From Verrucomicrobiota bacterium (GTDB lineage Bacteria > Verrucomicrobiota > Verrucomicrobiia > Limisphaerales > JACRJZ01): 7,770 nt of DNA. The translations under genes and the position numbers were made by a program. Below, in pieces: positions 1-6,461 of this stretch (its first letter is position 1; the number at the start of each line of letters is the position of its first letter). Where the stretch lies: NCBI GenBank assembly GCA_022711695.1, contig JAKLEJ010000159.1:1-7770 (forward strand), written 5' to 3'. Below the pieces are notes generated by a model. It saw only the letters and a program-made list of their open reading frames with translations. It was not told the origin of the DNA and did no database searches.

Positions 1-1836
1 CCCGGTCAGCAGAAAATAGCCGACGGCTCCGACCGAATAGAGGTCGCTGCGCGCGTCGATCGCCAGGGGACGCTCCACGGCCTCCGGGGACATGTAGAGG
101 GGAGTGCCCAGGGTGGCGTTGGCCGCAGTGAGCTCCAATTGCCCCTGGGTGTCGCGCGATTTCACCAGTCCGAAATCGAGCACTTTGACGAAGTCCGGCA
201 GGCCGCCGCGGCGGGTCAGGAAGATGTTGGCGGGTTTGATGTCGCGATGCACCAGGCCGGTCTCGTGGGCCTCGGTCAGCGAGCCGCAGACCTGCGCAAG
301 GATGAAGATGACCCGTCCCTCGGGCTGGGCGCCGTATTGCTTGACCAATTGGTCGAGCGTGAGTCCGTCGAGATACTCCATGGCATAGTAGAAGACCCCC
401 TCGGGAGTCCGGCCGTAGTCGTAAAGAGCGATGGTGTTGGGGTGAGTCAACTGGCTGGTCAGTTGCACCTCGCGCTCGAAGCGGGCGGCGGCGGGATCGT
501 CGGCGTTTTCCAGCTCGAGCAGTTTCACCGCCACGGGCCGCCGCATCAGGGCATGGCGCCCGCGATACACCGAGCCGAAGGCGCCCGACCCAATCTTGTC
601 GCCCAGCGCGTATTGTCCAAGCTGTCTTGCTTTCAGAGCGGCTTGCCGGCCTGCCGCCTGGAGCCGGTCGGCCGCGCGCATCAGCACGAAGATCAGAGCG
701 GAACCCGCCAGCAGGAGCGCGAAGAGGAACCAAAACGTCAGCCGCAGGGTCCACAGCGGACCAAAGGCCTCGCGGGCGCTCAGTTCCGTGACCAGGCCCA
801 GATCGAAGCCGGGCAGCCAGGTCCAGGCCCCCACCACCGTGGCGCCCAGGTAATTGCGGTAACCGACGGCGTCCGAACCGCTACGCCCTGCCAGGGCCTC
901 GGTCACCGCCCGGGTCATGGGCAATTCGGCCCGGCGGCGCGGGGACACGCGGCCGCGGCTCAGATCCGTCAGTGGATCGCGCAACTCCAGAGTCAGAAGC
1001 GAGAGGGAGTCCGGAGCGTCCGGAATCAAACCAAGGCGTTTGAGGGAGTCGTCGAAGCGGCTTTGCGACACAATCAATCCGTTTCGGCCAAAGGCGTAGG
1101 TTTCGCCGGTGCGGCCGGCGCGCGCGGTGGCCAGGATGCGGGTGAAGTCCTTTTCCGGGGCGATGCGCAAACCCAGCACGGCAATGACCATCCCTCCGGT
1201 CGAGCGGATGGGAGCGGCCGCGAACATGGTGGGCACGCCGGCGCGCAGGTTGCCGTGGGCATCGGGCAAGAGGCCCACACTGGGAAACGGCGGAGTGACC
1301 AGGCTGCGGCCGGCCAGGCAGGGTTTCAAGGACTCGGCATAGCCGGGAGGAGATTGCATGCCCATGATCGGGTCCCGCGCCGAGGCGAGAACTCGGGCCA
1401 GCGGGTCGAGCACGACAAACCCGCTGAAGCCCCGGCGGTCGAGCCAGGGATTCAAGCGCGCGCGCAGCGCGGCAAGCTGGGGAGCGTTCAGCAGGGCGGC
1501 CTGGGAGTAGCCGGCGCGCTCCCCGGCGGCGATCAAGGCGGCCGCCGATTCAGCTACCCCGGCGTCCTCGGCCAGCAATTCCGCTTCTGATTGCACGCCG
1601 GCAGCCCAGGATTGGAGCGCTTCGGTGTTCGCGCGCAGAATGGTCTGCAGATGAGCGGCAATCTGGAGACGGCTGGCGCCCTCCATCCGCAGGCGCAACC
1701 AGAAGCCGACAAACGCCAGCAGCACCGCGGCGATCAACGGCCACACCCAGACCTGGGCGCGAAAGAAGCTGCCGGCGCCCCAAAGGGCCGCGGTGGCCCC
1801 GCTGGAGTGCGGGTCTGGACGGGCCGGCGGTTTCAT
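1..1836 (-). CDS. Receptor Ser/Thr protein kinase with N-terminal Cache-type sensor (3' end outside window)
   Basis: A membrane-bound Ser/Thr kinase, with 612 residues visible and no stop before the window edge. Read on the minus strand, the order is: short cytoplasmic N-terminus; TM1 about residues 28-47; an extracytoplasmic region 50-360 that resembles a double Cache sensor (GRTGETYAFG at 241-250, a WTWLP...VTEL segment at 338-352 just before the membrane); TM2 about 362-386; then the kinase domain from about 407. Kinase motifs are complete as far as seen: glycine loop GSGAFGSV 416-423, VAVK with Lys438, alpha-C Glu456, catalytic HRDIKPAN 530-537 (Asp532, Asn537), DFG 554-556, GTPLYMSPE 577-585 and the F-helix Asp598. 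The last part of the C-lobe and anything after it are missing. The ATG at 1836 is the only good start after the in-frame stop at 1876-1878; no clear Shine-Dalgarno is seen. It begins 28 bp after the pyruvate kinase stop, so co-transcription is likely. The family is certain; ligand and substrates are unknown. Confidence 0.93.
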   Translation of the reverse strand, partial: MKPPARPDPHSSGATAALWGAGSFFRAQVWVWPLIAAVLLAFVGFWLRLRMEGASRLQIAAHLQTILRANTEALQSWAAGVQSEAELLAEDAGVAESAAALIAAGERAGYSQAALLNAPQLAALRARLNPWLDRRGFSGFVVLDPLARVLASARDPIMGMQSPPGYAESLKPCLAGRSLVTPPFPSVGLLPDAHGNLRAGVPTMFAAAPIRSTGGMVIAVLGLRIAPEKDFTRILATARAGRTGETYAFGRNGLIVSQSRFDDSLKRLGLIPDAPDSLSLLTLELRDPLTDLSRGRVSPRRRAELPMTRAVTEALAGRSGSDAVGYRNYLGATVVGAWTWLPGFDLGLVTELSAREAFGPLWTLRLTFWFLFALLLAGSALIFVLMRAADRLQAAGRQAALKARQLGQYALGDKIGSGAFGSVYRGRHALMRRPVAVKLLELENADDPAAARFEREVQLTSQLTHPNTIALYDYGRTPEGVFYYAMEYLDGLTLDQLVKQYGAQPEGRVIFILAQVCGSLTEAHETGLVHRDIKPANIFLTRRGGLPDFVKVLDFGLVKSRDTQGQLELTAANATLGTPLYMSPEAVERPLAIDARSDLYSVGAVGYFLLTG

Positions 1837-1864
1837 CGTCTCGGGGCGGCCAGAGCCGGCGGGT

Positions 1865-3286
1865 TCACCCCACTTTCATGAACTCGATCCGGTGGTTGGC
1901 CTCGGGATTGCGTTCGGAGGGACCCGCCGCCAGCATGGCAATGCGCCCCTCGATTCCATTTTCACGCAGCCAGCGGCGCGCCCAGCCTTTCCAGTCCTCG
2001 GGCTCGGCGGCTTCGAGGGGATGCACTCCATAGGAAAACGCAAGCCCCTGGCAGGCCGCGCGGTCGGGGCTGAGCGCCACGATCCAGACCGCCGGGTTGA
2101 AGCGCGAGAGCAGCCGGGCCGAAGCGCCGCTGCGAGTCGGCACAAACAAGGCGGCGCAAGGCACGGTTTCCAGAGCATGCTCGACGACCCTGGCGGCGGC
2201 CTCGGTGGCCGGCGGCAGGAGGCTCGGCCGGTCCAAGGCCCACACATCCTGCCGGAGGGCCCGGGGCCGGCGGGCTTCGGTGGCCGCCGCGATGCTCGCC
2301 AGCATGGCCACCGCTTCCTCCGGGTACTTCCCCATGGCGGACTCAGCCGAAAGCATGAGGCAATCGGTGCCATCAAGTATGGCGTTAGCCACATCCGTGG
2401 CTTCGGCGCGGGTCGGCAGCCGGCTGGACACCATGGACTCGAGCATCTGGGTGGCGGTAATGACGGGCTTGCCGGCCAGGCTGGCCCGAGCGATGAGTTC
2501 TTTTTGGGTGACGGCGATCTGTTGAATGGGCACTTCCACCCCCAGGTCACCCCGGGCCACCATGATCCCATCGACGGCCGCGAGAATCTCGTCGAAATGC
2601 TCCAAGGCCCCGGCGCGCTCGATCTTGGCGATCACGAAGGGCTGCTTGCCCAGGGCGGCGGCGGCGGCGCGCACACGCTCGATGTCGGCCGCGGTTTCCA
2701 CAAACGACTGGCTCACCGCATCCACACCGTGGCCCAGGGCGAACTCGAGGCAGGCGCGGTCGTGCGGCGTGAACGCGCTGAGCCCGAGATCGATGCCCGG
2801 CAGGTTGAGGCCCTTCTTGGAACGGAGTTCGCCGCCGACGGCCACCTTGCAGACGACGTCGGGACCGGCGACGCGCTCGACCAGGAGCTGCACGAGTCCG
2901 TCGTTGAGGTAGAGCCGGTCGCCCGCCTTTACCACTTCGGGCAGCCGCTCGAAGCTCATCGAGGCGCGGCAGGCGTCCCCGACAATGTCGTCGCGAGTCA
3001 GGGTGAAGGAGTCGCCCGCGCGCAACTCGATGGGCTCGGGGTCGATCTTCCCCAGGCGCATCTTGGGGCCGGGCAGGTCGGCCATGATGGCGACGCGGCG
3101 GCCGGTGGCGCGCTCGGCGGCGCGAATGCGGTCGATGCGCTGGGCGTGGCCGGAGAAGTCGCCATGGGAGAAGTTGAGCCGGGCGACGTTCAGCCCGGCC
3201 CGAATGAGGCGCTCGAGCATTTCCGGCGATTCCGAGGCCGGTCCAATGGTGGCAACGATCTTGGTTTTGTTGGCAGGGAGGCTCAT
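1865..3286 (-). CDS. pyk: Pyruvate kinase
   Basis: Cytosolic enzyme of lower glycolysis that transfers the phosphoryl group of phosphoenolpyruvate to ADP, giving pyruvate and ATP. The 473-residue length is normal for the family. Motifs in order: TKIVATIGPAS 8-18; ARLNFSHG 35-42 (Arg36, Asn38, Ser40 at the phosphate/cation site); ADLPGPKMRLG 69-79; the B domain about 72-170; KKGLNLPG 157-164; IAKIE 219-223 with catalytic Lys221 and metal ligand Glu223; ARGDLGVEVP 244-253 with metal ligand Asp247; GKPVITATQMLESM 272-285; and LMLSAESAMGKYP 310-322, a variant of the usual LSGETAxGxYP. The C-terminal regulatory-type domain covers about 355-473 and has TRSGASARLLSR at 384-395. GPK instead of GPE at 73-75 is the form linked to K+-independent activity. 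The start follows the PPK2 stop by 10 bp, and the intervening bases are C-rich with no Shine-Dalgarno, so translation probably depends on the upstream gene. The receptor kinase follows 28 bp downstream. Confidence 0.97.
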   Translation of the reverse strand: MSLPANKTKIVATIGPASESPEMLERLIRAGLNVARLNFSHGDFSGHAQRIDRIRAAERATGRRVAIMADLPGPKMRLGKIDPEPIELRAGDSFTLTRDDIVGDACRASMSFERLPEVVKAGDRLYLNDGLVQLLVERVAGPDVVCKVAVGGELRSKKGLNLPGIDLGLSAFTPHDRACLEFALGHGVDAVSQSFVETAADIERVRAAAAALGKQPFVIAKIERAGALEHFDEILAAVDGIMVARGDLGVEVPIQQIAVTQKELIARASLAGKPVITATQMLESMVSSRLPTRAEATDVANAILDGTDCLMLSAESAMGKYPEEAVAMLASIAAATEARRPRALRQDVWALDRPSLLPPATEAAARVVEHALETVPCAALFVPTRSGASARLLSRFNPAVWIVALSPDRAACQGLAFSYGVHPLEAAEPEDWKGWARRWLRENGIEGRIAMLAAGPSERNPEANHRIEFMKVG

Positions 3287-3296
3287 GGGGGTGGGG

Positions 3297-4199
3297 TTAT
3301 TCGGCGAGCAGGGCCCGCCGGGCGGCGGCCAGTTCTTTCCGCTGGGCCTCGGCCAATTCCGGATAAGCCAGCTTCAGCGAGGCCAGCGTGTCGATCACCG
3401 CGGCGGCGACCGCCACGCGGGTGAACCATTTGTTGTCGGCGGGCACCACATACCAGGGCGCATGAGGCGCGGCCGTGTGGCGGATCATGTCTTCGTAGGC
3501 TTCGCGATACTCGCGCCAGAAGCCGCGTTCCTTCAGGTCGGCGGACGAGAACTTCCAGTTCTTCTCCGGGTTCTCGAGCCGCTCGAGGAATCGCCGCTTC
3601 TGTTCCTTCTTCGAGACGTGGAGAAAGAACTTGCAGATGGCCACGCCGTTGCCGGCCAGGTATCGCTCGAAATTGCGGATGTCGCGGAAGCGTTGCTTCC
3701 AGATTTTGCGCGTGACCAATTGAGGCGGCAGCTTCTGGCGTTCGAGCAGTTCGGGATGCACCCGGACCACGAGCGTCTCCTCGTAATAGCTGCGGTTGAA
3801 GATGCCGATGCGCCCGCGCTCGGGGAGGCACCTCATGCAGCGCCACAGGTAGTCGTGATCCAGGTCCTCGCTGGTCGGCGCCTTGAAGGAATACACCTGG
3901 CAACCCTGCGGATTGACGCCGGACATGACGTGCTTGATGGCGCCGTCCTTGCCCGCGGCGTCCATCGCCTGGAAGATGAGGAGCACGGCCCACTTGTCCT
4001 GGGCATAGAGCCGATCCTGCAGTTCCGCCAGCGTCTCGATGCCCGCCGCCAGCGCTTCTTTGGCGCGCTCCTTGTCCTCGGACTTCAACCCGAGGGTGTC
4101 CTCCGGATCGTAGGCATCGAGCCTGAACTTGTCGCCGCGGACGACGCGGAAAGGGGCCGCAAACTTGCGAGCCTTCCGAAGGATTTCTTTGGTCTTCAT
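3297..4199 (-). CDS. ppk2: Polyphosphate:nucleotide phosphotransferase, PPK2 family, class III-like
   Basis: A 300-residue single-domain PPK2 enzyme that transfers phosphate from inorganic polyphosphate to nucleotides. Visible motifs: the N-terminal FRLDAYDPEDT segment (25-35) typical of class III-like members; Walker A-type FQAMDAAGKDGAIK 76-89 (Asp80, Lys84); GVNPQG 94-99; Walker B/lid-type IFNRSYYEETLVVRV 133-147; an RFRDIRNFERYL lid segment 170-181; KFFLHVSKKEQ 190-200; NPEKNWKF 210-217; and APWYVVPADNKWF 247-259. Class III members known from Meiothermus phosphorylate both AMP and ADP, so ATP formation from AMP is plausible here; the class call is from motif resemblance only. The ATG at 4199 fits the family N-terminus and has a weak GGA about 10 bases upstream. 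An in-frame TTG at 4265 would add 22 unrelated residues and was not used. It is the first gene of the tight ppk2-pyk-kinase cluster, behind a 246-bp intergenic region that probably holds its promoter. Confidence 0.95.
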   Translation of the reverse strand: MKTKEILRKARKFAAPFRVVRGDKFRLDAYDPEDTLGLKSEDKERAKEALAAGIETLAELQDRLYAQDKWAVLLIFQAMDAAGKDGAIKHVMSGVNPQGCQVYSFKAPTSEDLDHDYLWRCMRCLPERGRIGIFNRSYYEETLVVRVHPELLERQKLPPQLVTRKIWKQRFRDIRNFERYLAGNGVAICKFFLHVSKKEQKRRFLERLENPEKNWKFSSADLKERGFWREYREAYEDMIRHTAAPHAPWYVVPADNKWFTRVAVAAAVIDTLASLKLAYPELAEAQRKELAAARRALLAE

Positions 4200-4445
4200 A
4201 AACGTTCCGTGTCCATTTTGGGAGCCGCCGGCTGCACGGGCTGAGCGCCGGCAAACAGGCTGCAAAGAACAGGCCGAAAATGCCTTTCGGATCGACCACC
4301 CGATCTAACACGCTGGAGACTTTTGCCGCCAGCAATCAAAGCCGGTCTCAGAGCAAAGTCAAGAACCCGAATCTCTTCCGAACCTGCCTCAGACGCCATC
4401 GGGACCAAGAGGCCCACCGCCGCGAAACATGGCGGGAAGCGCGGG
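4200..4445. other. Intergenic region between lyase and ppk2
   Basis: 246 bases separate the lyase stop from the ppk2 start, the only sizeable gap within the gene series, which suggests that the three downstream genes have their own promoter. It looks less GC-rich than the genes. No strong intrinsic terminator is visible: the best candidate is a 5-bp GC stem (4417-4421 with 4431-4435) without a T-run. A GTG-initiated 73-codon minus-strand reading frame (4417 to 4196) ends in an ATGA overlap with the ppk2 start, but it has low GC at third positions and no recognisable motif, so it is not called as a gene. Confidence 0.6.
4334..4362 (-). promoter_or_regulatory. Weak candidate sigma70-type promoter for ppk2-pyk-kinase
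   Basis: On the minus strand, TTGACT (4357-4362) is a good -35 match and is followed after exactly 17 bases by TTGATT (4334-4339), a poor -10 match of three bases out of six. Transcription would start about 130 bases before the ppk2 ATG. The position in the only large gap ahead of the cluster supports a promoter somewhere here; these particular boxes are uncertain. Confidence 0.25.
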
Positions 4446-6458
4446 CTATCGCGGGGCGAGCACCGACGCCGCCAAAGGGGCGCGGCGATCCCCGAGCCGG
4501 ATAACCCCGCCTGCGGAAGACCGGTTGAGCAAAAGCTCCGCGCCGGCCGCCTGCACTCGCACGGTGTCGGGCTCGAGTCGGACGGTTGCGGGAGGCACGG
4601 AAGAGGTCCCGGAATCCGCCGCCGTCAGCACATGCAGGAACAGGTCGGCGCTGACGGGCTGCGCCGGCGAGATCTCGATACGGCACTCCGGAGCGGCGCC
4701 GGTGTTGCGAGCGGGCGGGTAATGCTGCCCGCCATAACGATAGAGATCCTCGCCGGTGACGAGCGTGGCGCGCCGCTCCGAGGGCAAGAGGCTCTGAATG
4801 AACAGGCGGCCCTGGCCGTGGCTCATGACCCATTGCTCGCCGCGCGGCTCGGGCGGCTTCATGGCTTGGAGCAGCCAAGTCTTCTTGAACTCGGGGCGGG
4901 TCGAGACGACTTGGTCAAAAACGACAAAAGTGTCCGGCCGCAGGAACACGATCTGCCGGCGGAAGCTTCTGAGTTTGGCGGGCGAGTAGGCGCGAGTTAG
5001 ATCGGCAGCGAGGTAGAGATAGTCCCCCGGGTCCTCGAAGGCCAGGAGGTCGGCGGTGTCATAGAGGGCCCGGTTCTTGCGCCAGTCCTCCGGGTCGGCC
5101 GCCGCGCCGTTGTGGTGCGGCCAGGCATGATGCTGGCCGCCGTCGTTGCCGGTGACCTTGCCCGCCCGGATGCCGGGCCACGTCTCGCCGGGATCGCGCA
5201 CCAGCAGGGTGCTGTGCGCGATCGTCCGCAGGTGATAGTTCACGTCATGCGGCGTCCCGAACTCGTCGTAGTGTCCGCCGTCGCCCGCCAGCTCCTCGCG
5301 CTTGTAGATGAGGAAGTGCCCGGCATCGAGGTGCTGATGGGCGGTAAAGCGGTCGCTGCTCTTGAAGAAGAAATACGTGGCGTCTTCGTTCCACGAGCTG
5401 CGCGCATGGATGTGGCCCGGTCCCGCGCTCAGGTGGGACAGACGAAATCGGTCCAGATCGCCCTTCACCACCGACGGATCGCGCCAGAGGAAGTCCATCC
5501 ACGCGTTGAGCCCCACGCTGGAGCGCGGGGTGGTTTCGTTGAAGGCATGCACGGCCTGATGCGCCGGATCGGCGCGGTGGTAGTTCACCAGGATGCGCCG
5601 CGCCGAGAGCGCCTTGTCGCGGTCGCCGCCAAAGAGCCGTCCGCCGCCATCGCCCATGGGGACGGGCCGCCGGGAGCCGTATTCGCGCAGGCCGGGATAG
5701 GTCTCGAACATGGAGGCGACGGCGCGCTGGCCGTAAAGACGGGGCGCCAAGGCGTAATAGTCCACTCCTTCGCAGCGCCGCGCCGCCTCGCAAAATACCA
5801 GCCATTCATAAAGCCAGTAATGCACGTAATAGCCTTCCGCCCAGCCCCCGCCCTCCCCTGCCAGTTCCAGCGCGGGCGCGGCGCGCTGGCGATAATCGTC
5901 CTCCAGCGCGCGGAGAATCCCCGCCGCCTGCGGATTCTCGTGGTAGCAGGCGTAGCCCCCAAGGCCGACGCCCCAGTTTTTGTAGCCATACCAGCCGTTA
6001 TGAAAGACATGCGTCTCCGAGCCCCGGTTCGCCTCGACGGTGCGGTTGAAATACGAGTGGAACCGGTCCCGCTCGGCCGCGGACCAATGGTCAAAACAGA
6101 GGTCATAGACGAGGGCGCACAGGGCCAGATCGTAGCCGAAGGTGACGTGGCCCTTCCGGATCGGGCCGTCCACGAGCTTGAGCGCGCGTTCGCAGGCGCG
6201 GCGGCCCAGGTCCGCGTCCTTTTCGATGGCCGACACCAGGGCCATGGAAAGGGTCACCGCCGGATCGGCGCCGGTCTCGCGGCGCGCCACATTGGTCATG
6301 CGCGCGTACTCGGCGGTCCGTTCCCGCGCCAAGGCCTGCAATTCCGCCCGCGAGCCCAGAAGGCGCGGGTGCTCGCGCGGGACCGGGTGGCGGGCAGGCT
6401 CTGAAGCGGCCGCCTGGAGAAGAGCGGCTCCGAGAACAATGAGCGTAAGGTTGTTCAT
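4446..6458 (-). CDS. Exported heparinase II/III-family polysaccharide lyase
   Basis: A 670-residue protein, probably a secreted or periplasmic lyase that cleaves a uronate-containing polysaccharide by beta-elimination. Residues 1-18 form a signal-peptide-like segment (hydrophobic 4-14, AAA at 16-18 before SEP), though its N-region has no Lys or Arg. An HPRLL segment (30-34) opens an alpha-helical region, about 30-340, that fits the alpha/alpha-toroid of heparinase II; it has aromatic-rich HNGWYGYKNWG 153-163 and GWAEGYYVHYWLYEW 205-219, where catalytic His and Tyr would lie. The heparinase II/III beta-sandwich region follows from about 345: AHQHLDAGHF 373-382, GDGGHYDEFG 392-401, RTIAHSTLLV 411-420 and FRRQIVFLRPDTFVVFDQV 499-517. 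His374, His376, Asp393 and His415 are plausible counterparts of the catalytic His and zinc ligands of Pedobacter heparinase II (from memory of that structure). A His-rich loop lies at 443-449. The start is 3 bp after the SDR stop, so the two are almost certainly co-transcribed. The substrate cannot be told; heparin, alginate, ulvan-like and other acidic glycans are all used by relatives. Confidence 0.88.
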   Translation of the reverse strand: MNNLTLIVLGAALLQAAASEPARHPVPREHPRLLGSRAELQALARERTAEYARMTNVARRETGADPAVTLSMALVSAIEKDADLGRRACERALKLVDGPIRKGHVTFGYDLALCALVYDLCFDHWSAAERDRFHSYFNRTVEANRGSETHVFHNGWYGYKNWGVGLGGYACYHENPQAAGILRALEDDYRQRAAPALELAGEGGGWAEGYYVHYWLYEWLVFCEAARRCEGVDYYALAPRLYGQRAVASMFETYPGLREYGSRRPVPMGDGGGRLFGGDRDKALSARRILVNYHRADPAHQAVHAFNETTPRSSVGLNAWMDFLWRDPSVVKGDLDRFRLSHLSAGPGHIHARSSWNEDATYFFFKSSDRFTAHQHLDAGHFLIYKREELAGDGGHYDEFGTPHDVNYHLRTIAHSTLLVRDPGETWPGIRAGKVTGNDGGQHHAWPHHNGAAADPEDWRKNRALYDTADLLAFEDPGDYLYLAADLTRAYSPAKLRSFRRQIVFLRPDTFVVFDQVVSTRPEFKKTWLLQAMKPPEPRGEQWVMSHGQGRLFIQSLLPSERRATLVTGEDLYRYGGQHYPPARNTGAAPECRIEISPAQPVSADLFLHVLTAADSGTSSVPPATVRLEPDTVRVQAAGAELLLNRSSAGGVIRLGDRRAPLAASVLAPR

Positions 6459-6461
6459 GAT

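Noticed and set aside
139..1590. 483-codon plus-strand reading frame
   Set aside because: It lies antisense to the receptor kinase, whose conserved HRDIKPAN, DFG and SPE motifs are read on the minus strand. The plus-strand protein has no recognisable domain and is a product of high GC.
1793..3424. 543-codon plus-strand reading frame
   Set aside because: It is antisense to pyruvate kinase, which has every family motif; the plus-strand product is Gly/His/Arg-rich and unlike any protein family.
2985..4244. 419-codon plus-strand reading frame
   Set aside because: It is antisense to ppk2 and the start of pyk; no motif is seen.
4200..4265. Upstream in-frame TTG start for ppk2
   Set aside because: It would add 22 residues unlike the PPK2 N-terminus and uses a rare start; the ATG at 4199 fits the family.
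3283..4335. 350-codon minus-strand reading frame
   Set aside because: It overlaps ppk2 in another frame of the same strand; the composition is Arg/Gly/Ala-rich and the PPK2 frame has all motifs.
4417..4435. GC-rich hairpin after the lyase gene as a terminator
   Set aside because: The stem is only 5 bp with a 9-base loop and no T-run follows on the minus strand, so an intrinsic terminator cannot be supported.
5112..6404. 430-codon plus-strand reading frame
   Set aside because: It is antisense to the heparinase-family gene with no domain of its own.
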